Assembly (NCBI RefSeq): GCF_004571025.1
Contig: NZ_SPQT01000028.1
Location: forward strand, 62,001-126,000
Origin: Bradyrhizobium niftali
GTDB lineage: Bacteria > Pseudomonadota > Alphaproteobacteria > Rhizobiales > Xanthobacteraceae
Direction: 5' to 3'
Length of the DNA stretch: 64,000 bases
Shown here piece by piece: positions 37,586 through 44,832 of the stretch. Below the pieces are notes generated by a model. That model saw nothing but the letters and a program-made list of their open reading frames with translations, did no database searches and was not told the origin of the DNA. The position numbers were made by a program, and so were the translations under genes. Numbering within the stretch: position 1 is the stretch's first letter; each line of letters begins with the position of its first letter.

Positions 37586-37933
37586 ATGACCGAAGACGAT
37601 CAGACCGACGAGATTTCACAGATCGAAGATCGGATCGAGCGGCTCGCCGAGATCGCCGAGCGCTGCCGGAAGTACATTCTGGCGTCCAAGATCGCCATCG
37701 GCGGCGGGGGCGCGCTGCTGTTGTTCGCGATCCTCGGCCTGTTCGGGACAGGGCAGACCGCCGCGCTCGGATCGATCGCTCTGGTGCTGGGCGGGATCGT
37801 GTCACTTGGCTCGAATGTCAGCACGTTGCGGCAGACGGAGAGCGCAATCGGTGATGCGGAGGCGCTTCGATCTCAGCTGATCGGCAGGATCGACCTGCGC
37901 GTGGTTGCCGATGCGCCGATGAAGCTGGTGTGA
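37586..37933 (+). CDS. Hypothetical two-TM protein
   Basis: A 115-residue protein: acidic N-terminus (MTEDDQTDEISQIEDRI), an amphipathic helix, two membrane segments (IAIGGGGALLLFAILGLF and ALGSIALVLGGIVSLGSNV), and a helix (TLRQTESAIGDAEALRSQ) with a hydrophilic end. Not recognised; it fits a small inner-membrane protein. It stands alone between repeats and a convergent small gene. Confidence 0.7.
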   Translation: MTEDDQTDEISQIEDRIERLAEIAERCRKYILASKIAIGGGGALLLFAILGLFGTGQTAALGSIALVLGGIVSLGSNVSTLRQTESAIGDAEALRSQLIGRIDLRVVADAPMKLV

Positions 37934-37961
37934 CGCGCCCCTTGGTGGGCGCTCACTCGCA

Positions 37962-38114
37962 TCACGCCGCAGCCCTGCGCGTCAGGGTCTGCAACTCCTC
38001 GCGGCATTCGGCTGCAAACGCCTGAAGCCGCTCCACGGTGTGCTGGTCGAGGATGGCCTTTGCCAGCCTCTCTGCGCGGGCAAGCTGCTCTTTCAGAAAT
38101 TCGATGCGGGCCAT
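37962..38114 (-). CDS. 50-residue small protein
   Basis: An uninterrupted frame from ATG at 38114 to TGA at 37962 gives MARIEFLKEQLARAERLAKA then a helix-rich, charged sequence ending LTRRAAA. An RBS-like AAGGTGG lies six bases before the ATG. It has two amphipathic helices and no membrane segment. From memory, similar 50-60-residue MARIEFLKEQ-type proteins occur repeatedly in Bradyrhizobium. Function unknown. Confidence 0.75.
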   Translation of the reverse strand: MARIEFLKEQLARAERLAKAILDQHTVERLQAFAAECREELQTLTRRAAA

Positions 38115-38207
38115 GTGCCACCTTCCGCGGCAATAGTTTGATGCAAATTGCTTCGTTCCAATGGAGGTGAGCCTAGGCCGAACACCGGATCAATTATGTG
38201 AGGTTCG

Positions 38208-38374
38208 TCACGCTCCAGCGCGCGCCTTATCCGCCGCAGCGAAATGCGCGCCATCTGGTCGGCGCGGGCCTTGGCGAAGGCCGGGCGGGCCGTGGCGCGG
38301 GCGACGTAGTCGCGACAGGCCGGATGGTCCGTCAACCCGTCGAAGTGATCGACGAGGCGCAGCACGTCCGACAT
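38208..38374 (-). pseudogene. Glutathione S-transferase C-terminal fragment
   Basis: Reading down from 38374, MSDVLRLVDHFDGL and CRDYVARATARPAFAKARAD match the C-terminal part of the full GST encoded at 41038-41685 (MSDVLRVVDRFDGLAAHPAC). The upstream 130 residues are missing and a stop lies in frame just before the Met. At its far end an extra GC relative to the intact gene shifts the frame. It is a broken partial duplicate. Confidence 0.8.
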
Positions 38375-38512
38375 CGTTCACTGCCCCAGCTTCGCCCGTC
38401 CCTTGCTTCGCTGCCAGTGGCTTCCGGCGCGAAATCGGCTGTCTCTGGCCGCTTGCAATTGCCTTCTGGTGGCCTACCATGAACAGCGTTGGGACCTTGA
38501 AGGAGCGCAGCC

Positions 38513-38998
38513 ATGGAACTCACCGTGGTGCCGATCGTCAAGCCGGACGCAACCAACTTCATCTTCGGCCAGTCGCATTTCATCAAGACCGTGGAAGACC
38601 TCCACGAGGCGCTGGTGGGCGCAGTTCCGGGCATCCGCTTCGGGCTGGCCTTCTGCGAGGCCTCCGGCAAGCGGCTGGTGCGCTGGTCGGGGAACGACGA
38701 AGCCGCGATCGCGCTTGCACGCGACAATGCAATGGCCATCGGCGCCGGCCATACATTCCTGATCTTCCTGGGCGACGGATTCTTTCCAGTCAACGTGCTG
38801 GCTGCGGTGCGCGCAGTGCCGGAGGTCTGCCGCATCTACTGTGCGACGGCCAACCCCACACAAGTGATCGTCGCGCAAACGGAGCAGGGCTGCGGCGTGC
38901 TCGGGGTGGTGGATGGCGCCTCACCGCTGGGTGTCGAAACCGACGAGGACATTGCGTGGCGGAAAGACCTGCTGCGAAAGATCGGCTACAAGCTGTAG
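38513..38998 (+). CDS. Adenosine-specific kinase family protein (PF04008)
   Basis: A 161-residue protein of the adenosine_kin family, first characterised from archaea; here MELTVVPIVKPDATNFIFGQ, HFIKTVEDLHEALVGAVPG, KFGLAFCEASGKRLVRW-like FGLAFCEASGKRLVRWSGND, and IFLGDGFFPVNVLAAVRAVP. The end GVVDGASPLGVETDEDIAWR is conserved. The molecular role in bacteria is unclear; adenosine binding is family knowledge only. It is a monocistronic gene. Confidence 0.88.
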   Translation: MELTVVPIVKPDATNFIFGQSHFIKTVEDLHEALVGAVPGIRFGLAFCEASGKRLVRWSGNDEAAIALARDNAMAIGAGHTFLIFLGDGFFPVNVLAAVRAVPEVCRIYCATANPTQVIVAQTEQGCGVLGVVDGASPLGVETDEDIAWRKDLLRKIGYKL

Positions 38999-39110
38999 CG
39001 GCTGGATGCAGCCGAAGCGACGGGCCTGCATCGACAAGACCGTCGAACTCACGACCGCAAGATGCCCGGCACACCGGCGCCCTCAAGCTCCAGACCCGAG
39101 GAGCAACACC

Positions 39111-39299
39111 ATGAAGCAAAACATCCCCGAAGAATTTTCCACCGGCTTGATGGATTGGAGTCGCTTTGTGATCAAGGGCAGCAAGATGCCGCCCCGGGAT
39201 CCTGATGACGATGAAGAGAACGAGGAGGGAGAAGACGAGGAAGAAGAGGAGGGGGACGACGACGAACCGGCGGTCGTACGCGAGCCGGACGAAGACTAG
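39111..39299 (+). CDS. Small highly acidic protein
   Basis: A 62-residue protein from ATG at 39111 with a GAGGAG RBS eight bases upstream. The first 30 residues (MKQNIPEEFSTGLMDWSRF, VIKGSKMPPR) are ordinary; the rest is almost only Asp and Glu (DPDDDEENEEGEDEEEEEG). It could be a nucleic-acid mimic, a metal binder or a chaperone tail. It is followed 34 bases later by a short GcrA-like protein whose C-terminal half is basic. Confidence 0.75.
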   Translation: MKQNIPEEFSTGLMDWSRFVIKGSKMPPRDPDDDEENEEGEDEEEEEGDDDEPAVVREPDED

Positions 39300-39333
39300 A
39301 AAAGTGGATGGCAGTTGGCGTACAATGTCTCCC

Positions 39334-39660
39334 ATGAGTTGGGATGCGAAAGACGTAGCGCTGCTCAAGAAACTCTGGGTCCAAGGACAGAGTGCCGCGC
39401 AGATCGCGCGCCGTCTCGGGTGTAGCCGTAACGCTGTCTGCGGCAGGCTAACTCGCTTGGGCCTGACGCGTGGCCACAAGCCGCCAACAGCAAAACCCAA
39501 GATAAGGTCGGTCCGGAAGCGAGAGCCGGCGTTGTTGGTTGCCTGTGCCCAGCCGGCAGCCAAGAAGGTGTCGCGGAAGACAACAAACAAGCAGCCCAAG
39601 GAATTCAGCAAGCACCAGCTTTACGCCATGCTAGCTGAAGCGGTCAGGAATACGGGCTAA
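39334..39660 (+). CDS. Short GcrA-family cell-cycle regulator homologue
   Basis: GcrA in Caulobacter binds methylated GANTC promoters and the sigma-70 domain. Here the N-terminal HTH is clear: MSWDAKDVALLKKLWVQGQS and AAQIARRLGCSRNAVCGRL, then RLGLTRGHKPP. The protein is 108 residues against about 170 for canonical GcrA, and ends in a Lys-rich region (KKVSRKTTNKQPKEFSK) that replaces the sigma-70-interacting domain. The ATG at 39334 fits the family start MSW; ATG 39325 is an alternative. Neither has an obvious RBS. Confidence 0.75.
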   Translation: MSWDAKDVALLKKLWVQGQSAAQIARRLGCSRNAVCGRLTRLGLTRGHKPPTAKPKIRSVRKREPALLVACAQPAAKKVSRKTTNKQPKEFSKHQLYAMLAEAVRNTG

Positions 39661-39848
39661 CGGGCTACCGCGACGTTGTTGCGGCGCGGGCGCAATGAGC
39701 CGAGTCCGACCGGGTTGGGAGGGGCATTGGATCATTGGACCCGCTGGTTACCTGGTCTTGGCACCGTCCTTTCAGCGCCGATATCGTGCTAGGCTCGACT
39801 GTGGCAGGGAGCACCTGCTTCCTGCTTCATACCGAACGGGAGGACGAC

Positions 39849-40064
39849 ATGCCTGAGAGCGTCTACAAGGTCATAGAACTGATCGGCACCAGCAACGATT
39901 CCTGGGAAAAGGCCGCCGCCAACGCGGTCGAGCAGGCTGCAAAATCTCTTCGTGACCTTCGTGTCGCAGAGGTCGTCAAGCTCGATATTCAGCTGGACGC
40001 CAAAGGAAAAGTAGAGGCCTATCGCGCTAAACTCAACGTGTCGTTCAAGTTCGAGGGCACCTGA
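39849..40064 (+). CDS. Dodecin
   Basis: Dodecins form dodecameric flavin-storing shells in the cytosol. The 71-residue protein from ATG 39849 has the family pattern SVYKVIELIGTSNDSWEKAA, ANAVEQAAKSLRDLRVAEV, and the C-terminal YRAKLNVSFKFE. The conserved Trp (SWEKAA) stacks flavin in the family. An AGGACG RBS-like stretch precedes it. Confidence 0.92.
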   Translation: MPESVYKVIELIGTSNDSWEKAAANAVEQAAKSLRDLRVAEVVKLDIQLDAKGKVEAYRAKLNVSFKFEGT

Positions 40065-40075
40065 GCTTAAGCAAA

Positions 40076-40099
40076 CCTCGCCTCGCTTGCGGGGCGAGG
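40076..40099 (+). terminator. Stem-loop after dodecin
   Basis: An 11-base stem (CCTCGCCTCGC/GCGGGGCGAGG, one wobble) closes a TT loop right after the dodecin stop. A T-tract is missing, so termination is possible but weak. Confidence 0.5.
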
Positions 40100-40171
40100 T
40101 CGGATCTTACGCGCAGGGTTAGCGCTCAAGCGGTCGACGTGAATTGTGTCCCTCTTGGAGAGCGCACGATC

Positions 40172-40903
40172 ATGAAGGTCTTGCCACTGCTCGTGTTCGC
40201 CATGGGTGTCGTCGCGTGGGAAGCGACCGCACAGGACGCACAATGCGTCCGCGAACGCGCCGCCATGGTCGAGGCCATCCGGGCCTACGCCCGGTCCGCT
40301 GCCGGTGTTTTGGGACAGCAAGGCCTGTCGGAGAGGGTCCTTGAGGCCATGGCGCAAACGAAACGCCACCTGTTCATCCCTGAGCAATCTTGCTCTATCG
40401 CATACGCCGATAGACCGATACCAATCGGCCTCGGCCAGACCATATCGCAGCCGTACATTGTGGCCTTGATGACCCAGTTGGCCGAGGTCGCGCCCGATCA
40501 CGTTGTGCTCGAAGTCGGTACCGGTTCGGGCTACCAGGCCGCCATCCTTGCGCAGCTCGCGCGAACGGTCTGCAGCATCGAGATCATCCCGCAATTGGCC
40601 GAGACCGCCGCGAAAAGACTAAGAGACCTCGCGTATGACAACGTGAGCGTCAGGCTTGGCGACGGCTACGACGGCTGGCCCGAATGCGGTCCTTTTGACG
40701 CCATCGTCGTGACTGCCGCGCTCGGGCAGCCACCGTCGCCGCTGATTGAGCAGCTCAAAGTGGGGGGCCGTCTCGTCATGCCGTTGGGACCCGGTTACAC
40801 CACTCAGCAGCTCACTGTCGTCGAAAAAATCGCCCCCGGCAAGACGACGACGCGCGGCGTCGTTCTCGTGCGTTTTGTCCCCTTTACGCGTTCGCAAAAC
40901 TAG
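40172..40903 (+). CDS. Protein-L-isoaspartate O-methyltransferase with signal peptide
   Basis: PCMT repairs isoaspartyl residues using S-adenosylmethionine. Residues 1-21 are a signal peptide (MKVLPLLVFAMGVVAWEATAQ), so the product is probably exported. The catalytic part shows the SAM motif VLEVGTGSGYQAAILAQLA, IGLGQTISQPYIVALM and GDGYDGWPECGPFDAIVVTAA. ATG 40172 has a GGAGAG RBS; a GTG at 40139 would put 11 residues before the signal and is less likely. The intergenic context gives no partner. The methyl donor supply outside the cytosol is unexplained. Confidence 0.85.
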   Translation: MKVLPLLVFAMGVVAWEATAQDAQCVRERAAMVEAIRAYARSAAGVLGQQGLSERVLEAMAQTKRHLFIPEQSCSIAYADRPIPIGLGQTISQPYIVALMTQLAEVAPDHVVLEVGTGSGYQAAILAQLARTVCSIEIIPQLAETAAKRLRDLAYDNVSVRLGDGYDGWPECGPFDAIVVTAALGQPPSPLIEQLKVGGRLVMPLGPGYTTQQLTVVEKIAPGKTTTRGVVLVRFVPFTRSQN

Positions 40904-40929
40904 AAGCCAGGGTGGAACAGGTTGAGCGC

Positions 40930-41030
40930 GCAGGGTGGGTGAGCCTTGCGACTGCGCGAAGCGCAGTTCGCTGGGCGTAACCCACCAATTTTGTTGAGGC
41001 GGAGATTGGTGGATTGCGCTTTGCTAATCC
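40930..41030. repeat. Diverged repeat of the TAGGGTGGGTTA family (copy 2)
   Basis: AGGGTGGGTGAGCC and GCGTAACCCACC match the 21074 copy. GCGCGAAGCGCA, a small hairpin also present in copy 1, is shared. The second arm is degenerate. It lies between the methyltransferase and the GST gene. Confidence 0.7.
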
Positions 41031-41037
41031 GTCTGCG

Positions 41038-41685
41038 TTAGCGTGCCCCATCTGCCGCTGCGAAATGCGCCATCTGGTCGGCGTGCGCCTTGGCGAAGGC
41101 CGGGCGGGCCGTGGCGCGCGCGACGTAGGCGCGGCAGGCTGGATGTGCCGCCAACCCATCGAAGCGATCGACGACGCGCAGCACGTCCGACATCAGGATG
41201 TCGGCGACGGAAAAGGGCCCCGCCAGCCATTCGCGGCCGGCCAGCACCGTCTCCATGTGCTTGAGGCGGAGCTTGAGGAAGTCGTCGACGAACTTTACGG
41301 CAGGTGAGCCATCGTCACTGCCGGTGAACTTGAACATCGTCCAGGGCAGGGCCGGCATCTCCACCGAATTGAGCGCAGCGAGCACCCACTCCATCGCCTT
41401 GGTGCGGCCGTGCGGGTCGGTCGGCATCAGCTTCGCGCTGCGCTCACCCAGATGCAGCAGGATCGCGCCGCTCTCGAAGATCGAGAGGTCGCCGTCGGTC
41501 AGCCACGGCACCTGGCCGAAGGGCTGGTGCGCGAAATGCGCAGCGCCGCGATCGCCGAACGGCACGCTCGCGACGCGGTACGGCAACGCGGCCTCTTCGA
41601 GGGCCCAGCGCACACGAAGATCGCGGACGAAACCCCTGGGCATCTCGGGAACCCAGTCGAAGGTGGTGAGGGTGAGGGCGGCCAT
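41038..41685 (-). CDS. Glutathione S-transferase family protein
   Basis: A 215-residue cytosolic GST. The N-terminal thioredoxin-like domain has LTLTTFDWVPEMPRG, PFGQVPWLTDGDLSIFESGAI, with the cis-Pro in QVPWL and the glutathione-binding FESGAI. The C-terminal helical domain has AGPFSVADILMSDVLR. The substrate is unknown. A truncated copy of its C-terminus lies at 38208-38374. Confidence 0.93.
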   Translation of the reverse strand: MAALTLTTFDWVPEMPRGFVRDLRVRWALEEAALPYRVASVPFGDRGAAHFAHQPFGQVPWLTDGDLSIFESGAILLHLGERSAKLMPTDPHGRTKAMEWVLAALNSVEMPALPWTMFKFTGSDDGSPAVKFVDDFLKLRLKHMETVLAGREWLAGPFSVADILMSDVLRVVDRFDGLAAHPACRAYVARATARPAFAKAHADQMAHFAAADGAR

Positions 41686-41766
41686 GCGGTGTCTCCGTGT
41701 GCTGTCCAGGCATAGGACGGATGAGGAGCGGGTGTTCCGACAGGCGTGCGAGATTTTTCCACCTTG

Positions 41767-41795
41767 TCATGGCCGGGCTTGTCCCGGCCATCCAC
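41767..41795. repeat. Short hairpin ATGGCCGGG / CCCGGCCAT
   Basis: ATGGCCGGGCTTGTCCCGGCCAT is a nine-base stem (loop CTTGT) preceding the GST promoter region; the same stem with loop TCAAG occurs at 46400-46422. Confidence 0.6.
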
Positions 41796-41904
41796 GCCTA
41801 TCGTTGCGCTGGAACCGAGGACGTGGCGGCACAAGGCCGCGCATGACGAGTTTGTGGAAAGGCCGAACCGCGTCGCGACATTGAAGCCGAAGATGCTATC
41901 GCCT

Positions 41905-43863
41905 TCACGGCCCAAGCTTCGCCAGCTTCCCTTGCTTCGCCGCCTCAACCGCACGCTCCGCATCTTCCGGCAGCAATATCCGCTCCGCCACCTGCCTTGC
42001 CGCCTCGCGGCGCACCGCGGCCACATACGCCCCGTCGTCCGCGTATCGCTCCGCAATCGACAGCCTGGGATCGTGCACTTCCTTCCGTGCGGCTTCCGTC
42101 GGTGCAAACGGTACCACCGCGCCTTGCAGCGGATAGAGCGCCGTCGGCCCAAAGCCCTGCGCGCGCGGATTCCACGCCGTGTAGGTCGCGCGAGGGACGA
42201 CGAGGGCGAGTTGGCGGATACCTGATATCGCCATGCCATCATCGTCGGCCTTCGGCACGAACACGGGATAGCGGCCGATCTCCTTGGGCGGCAACACGCT
42301 CTGATCCGAGAAGGCGGCCAGCGTATGGATGCCGGCGTAGGGCAGGCCGGGGATATCCGCCGGCACCGCGCCTTTCGCAGCCACCAGCGTGCCGTGGGCG
42401 CGCATGGGGACGCGGCTTGCGGGCGGTTTGGTGCCATCGCTGATCCAGGCGTTGAGGTCGGTGAGCAGCGCGCGCATCGGCATGCCCGCATGCATCGGAT
42501 TCTGCGGCAGCGACATTGCGGGCAAGCCCTTGCGCATCACGTCGGCGGCTTCCGCGAAATGCGGCGTGCCCGCGATCATGTAGGCGCGGACGTTGTCGGG
42601 AAGGTCGAGATGATTGCCGGCGAGATCGGTGACCAGCAGCGAAGCGTGCGAGGCCCACCATTCGTGCTCGCTGTCGGTCTGCATCACGCGCGGACAGGTG
42701 GCGGAGAGCGAGCAGCGGCGGAGCAGGCCGTCGGTCTTGCCGGAATAGGGATCGCTCAGGCTCGCATAGGTGAAAGGGAACAGGTCGGCCTGCCACGCCG
42801 GATCCTGCAGATGGCGCGGGTTGCGGCCGGGCTGGCCGAAGCGGACGTTGGTCGCCATCCGCCGCGTGCCCGCGACATGCGGCATCAATCCGTCGAACAC
42901 GGTGCGGCCGGAGAGATCCTGGTTAAAGCCGAGATAGAGGAAGTCTCGCAGGAAGCGGCCGGATTGCGAGACGCCGAAGCCGATGGCGCGGCTCACTGAT
43001 GGATGCAGGCCGTTGAGCAGCGGGTTCGCTTGCGTCTCGTCGTGGCGGAGGAAGCTGACGACATCGCGCACGGCCGCATAGCCCATGCCGAGCGGGACGG
43101 GATCGCGCGCGGTGTAGGTGATCTCATAGAGCGCGCCGGCGTCAAAGCCGTCGGGGCGGGCGATCTCCACCGTCACGGGATCGACCGGTTTTGCGGAGAG
43201 GCCCAGCGGCGTCTGCCGCGCGTCGGCCCAGGCCGCGCGTACGGTGACGTTGAGATCGGCGGCCTCAGCCGCCGGCCAGGTCAGCGTTGCGCGCGCGGGA
43301 TTGGTCGTGGTGTCGAAGATCACCTCTTCCCGCGCAGGACCGGTGACGCCCTTGAGCACCGGTGCGGTCATCGCGAGCTGTCCCGGCTTCGACGGAATGT
43401 CGCCCTGCCAGCCCACCCAGACCATTGTGTAGCCTTGGCGATGCAGGAAGCCGATGCCGGCGTCCTCGGCCTTGTCGGCAATGTTGGCGCCGGGCTGGGC
43501 GGAATCGTCGAACAGCTGCGGCGCCAGCTTGCGGCCGCGATTGGGGACTTCCAGCAGCAGCGTGCCGTTGCCGTGGCTGGCATCGCTGGGCCGCAGGATC
43601 ACGACGTCGGCGGTGGCCTCGACCTTGCCGTCGGGGTTGCGCGGCGCGAGCGACAGATCGGTGATGACGGCGTTGCGGTCGTCGGACGGGTTGAGCGCGA
43701 AGGTCGCGCGCGCGGTGATGCGTTCATAGGTACCGACGTTACCAAAACTGCGGCCGGCGAAGGCGGGCACGCGTTCCAGGATGTCGAAGCGGACGATTTC
43801 GGCCGGCGAGGCCGTGGGCCACAGGCAGGCGATCGCAGCGAGCCCCGTGATGATCCTGCGCAT
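41905..43863 (-). CDS. Large exported alpha/beta hydrolase domain protein (PF20091-like)
   Basis: A 652-residue protein from ATG 43863 (GGGAGGAACGGCC before it) with a signal peptide (MRRIITGLAAIACLWPTASP). It shows FAGRSFGNVGTYERITARAT, LEVPNRGRKLAPQLFDD and the nucleophile region GFGVSQSGRFLRDFLYLGFN, where Ser of SQSGR is the probable catalytic residue, then HEWWASHASLLVTDL. The family is a large secreted hydrolase of unknown substrate. It is divergent from a small 104-residue protein; the gap holds a terminator and a candidate promoter for the latter. Confidence 0.85.
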   Translation of the reverse strand: MRRIITGLAAIACLWPTASPAEIVRFDILERVPAFAGRSFGNVGTYERITARATFALNPSDDRNAVITDLSLAPRNPDGKVEATADVVILRPSDASHGNGTLLLEVPNRGRKLAPQLFDDSAQPGANIADKAEDAGIGFLHRQGYTMVWVGWQGDIPSKPGQLAMTAPVLKGVTGPAREEVIFDTTTNPARATLTWPAAEAADLNVTVRAAWADARQTPLGLSAKPVDPVTVEIARPDGFDAGALYEITYTARDPVPLGMGYAAVRDVVSFLRHDETQANPLLNGLHPSVSRAIGFGVSQSGRFLRDFLYLGFNQDLSGRTVFDGLMPHVAGTRRMATNVRFGQPGRNPRHLQDPAWQADLFPFTYASLSDPYSGKTDGLLRRCSLSATCPRVMQTDSEHEWWASHASLLVTDLAGNHLDLPDNVRAYMIAGTPHFAEAADVMRKGLPAMSLPQNPMHAGMPMRALLTDLNAWISDGTKPPASRVPMRAHGTLVAAKGAVPADIPGLPYAGIHTLAAFSDQSVLPPKEIGRYPVFVPKADDDGMAISGIRQLALVVPRATYTAWNPRAQGFGPTALYPLQGAVVPFAPTEAARKEVHDPRLSIAERYADDGAYVAAVRREAARQVAERILLPEDAERAVEAAKQGKLAKLGP

Positions 43864-43882
43864 GGCCGTTCCTCCCTTATCG

Positions 43883-43915
43883 GCGCGACGGCATTGTCCG
43901 TCGCGCGGGCTTTTT
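43883..43915 (+). terminator. Plus-strand terminator inside the divergent gap
   Basis: Stem GCGCGACGG/CCGTCGCGC (nine bases, loop CATTGT) followed by GGGCTTTTT. It points with the plus strand, just upstream of the 43914 promoter, where no plus gene needs ending; it would stop antisense transcripts. Confidence 0.65.
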
Positions 43916-43942
43916 GTTGCCGCCACTATAACCGTCTATGCT
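43914..43942 (+). promoter_or_regulatory. Candidate sigma-70 promoter for the 43968 gene
   Basis: TTGTTG (43914-43919), 17-base spacer, TATGCT (43937-43942). The hexamers fit loosely; the position, 26 bases before the ATG, is right. Confidence 0.45.
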
Positions 43943-43967
43943 GCGGTCAAACAACAGGAGGAAACAC

Positions 43968-44282
43968 ATGCCCGCAGCGTACTTCGTTGTCCGTGCCACC
44001 GTCACCGACGCGAGCAAGCGTGCCGCCTTCGACAAATGGTATGAGACCGAGCATGTGCCCGATGCGGTGAAGGCGTTCGGCGTGAGCAAAGCCTGGCGCT
44101 TCTGGAGCCTCGACGATCCCTCGCTGCACCAGGCGATGTATCAGTTCGACGACGAGGCCAAGCTCGCGGCGATGCTGAAAGGTGACGCGCTGAAAAGGCT
44201 CGTCGCCGATTTCAACCGCGACTGGCCCGAGGTGATGCGCACGCGCGAGACGCTAGTGCTGGCGCAGGAGTTTGAGAAGTAG
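43968..44282 (+). CDS. EthD-like/ferredoxin-fold small protein
   Basis: A 104-residue protein (MPAAYFVVRATVTDASKRAA) with the typical small dimeric alpha-beta pattern DKWYETEHVPDAV and FDDEAKLAAMLKGD, ending AQEFEK. The DxWYxxEHxPD motif resembles the EthD/DUF4286 group, cytosolic enzymes or binding proteins of unknown role. An AGGAGG RBS lies upstream. Confidence 0.75.
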   Translation: MPAAYFVVRATVTDASKRAAFDKWYETEHVPDAVKAFGVSKAWRFWSLDDPSLHQAMYQFDDEAKLAAMLKGDALKRLVADFNRDWPEVMRTRETLVLAQEFEK

Positions 44283-44400
44283 GGCCACAGGCTCTCCTGT
44301 CACCTTTGCAACGAATCTGAACGCGCGATTCAGCCGCAGTTCATATCGCGGGCCCGACACTCGCTCGGCATCATCAACGCTTGCCCGAGAGGAAGATGTC

Positions 44401-44679
44401 ATGGAACGCCGCAATTTTCTGAAACTCGCATTCGGTGCCGCGGCGGGAGCCGCCGCGTTCACCGCCGCCGCACAGGCCGCGCCGCTGGCGCCGCAGCCGC
44501 TCGGTGATCCCCGCATGCCGCAAGGCAATCCGGACGCTCGTCCCGCCGTCACCACCAGCGATGAAGCCGCACAGCTCAAGCCCGAACAGGTGCACTGGCA
44601 CGGTCGTGGCCATCACTGGGGTTGGCGCCACAGGCACTGGGGCTGGCGCCACCGGCACTGGCATCGCCGCCACTGGTAA
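44401..44679 (+). CDS. Tat-exported small His/Trp-rich protein
   Basis: A 92-residue protein. The N-terminus MERRNFLKLAFGAAAGAAA has the twin-arginine motif ERRNFLK with a hydrophobic stretch, so it is probably Tat-exported. The last 28 residues repeat HWGWRHRHW units (HHWGWRHRHWGWRHRHWHRR), a likely metal or polyanion binding region. From memory, similar Tat-signal proteins exist in Bradyrhizobium. A terminator follows. Confidence 0.8.
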   Translation: MERRNFLKLAFGAAAGAAAFTAAAQAAPLAPQPLGDPRMPQGNPDARPAVTTSDEAAQLKPEQVHWHGRGHHWGWRHRHWGWRHRHWHRRHW

Positions 44680-44701
44680 GTGCTCGGCAATCGAAATCCG
44701 G

Positions 44702-44733
44702 ACGGGGATCGCGGTTCGCGGTCCCCGTTTTGA
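44702..44733 (+). terminator. Rho-independent terminator after the His-rich gene
   Basis: Stem ACGGGGATCGCG/CGCGGTCCCCGT (12 bases with one G-U wobble, loop GTT) then TTTGATT, 22 bases after the stop. Confidence 0.8.
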
Positions 44734-44771
44734 TTCGGCGCTCCTGCCAGCCAATGTGCTGGAGGGCGCTC

Positions 44772-44808
44772 AAAAGAAAAAGGCCGCGCAGGCTTTCGCC
44801 GCGCGGCC
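44772..44808 (-). terminator. Rho-independent terminator after the GCG_CRPN gene (minus strand)
   Basis: On the minus strand the stem GGCCGCGC/GCGCGGCC with loop GGCGAAAGCCT is followed by TTTTTCTTTT. It ends the 44833 gene 24 bases after the stop. Confidence 0.85.
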
Positions 44809-44832
44809 ATTTCGCCATGCGAAAATACGGGA

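Noticed and set aside
38403..38762. Alternative plus-strand frame over the adenosine-specific kinase
   Set aside because: Arg/Ser-rich nonsense; the 38513 frame has a family match.
40139..40171. GTG start of the methyltransferase 11 residues before the signal peptide
   Set aside because: The ATG at 40172 has a better RBS and places the signal peptide at the N-terminus.
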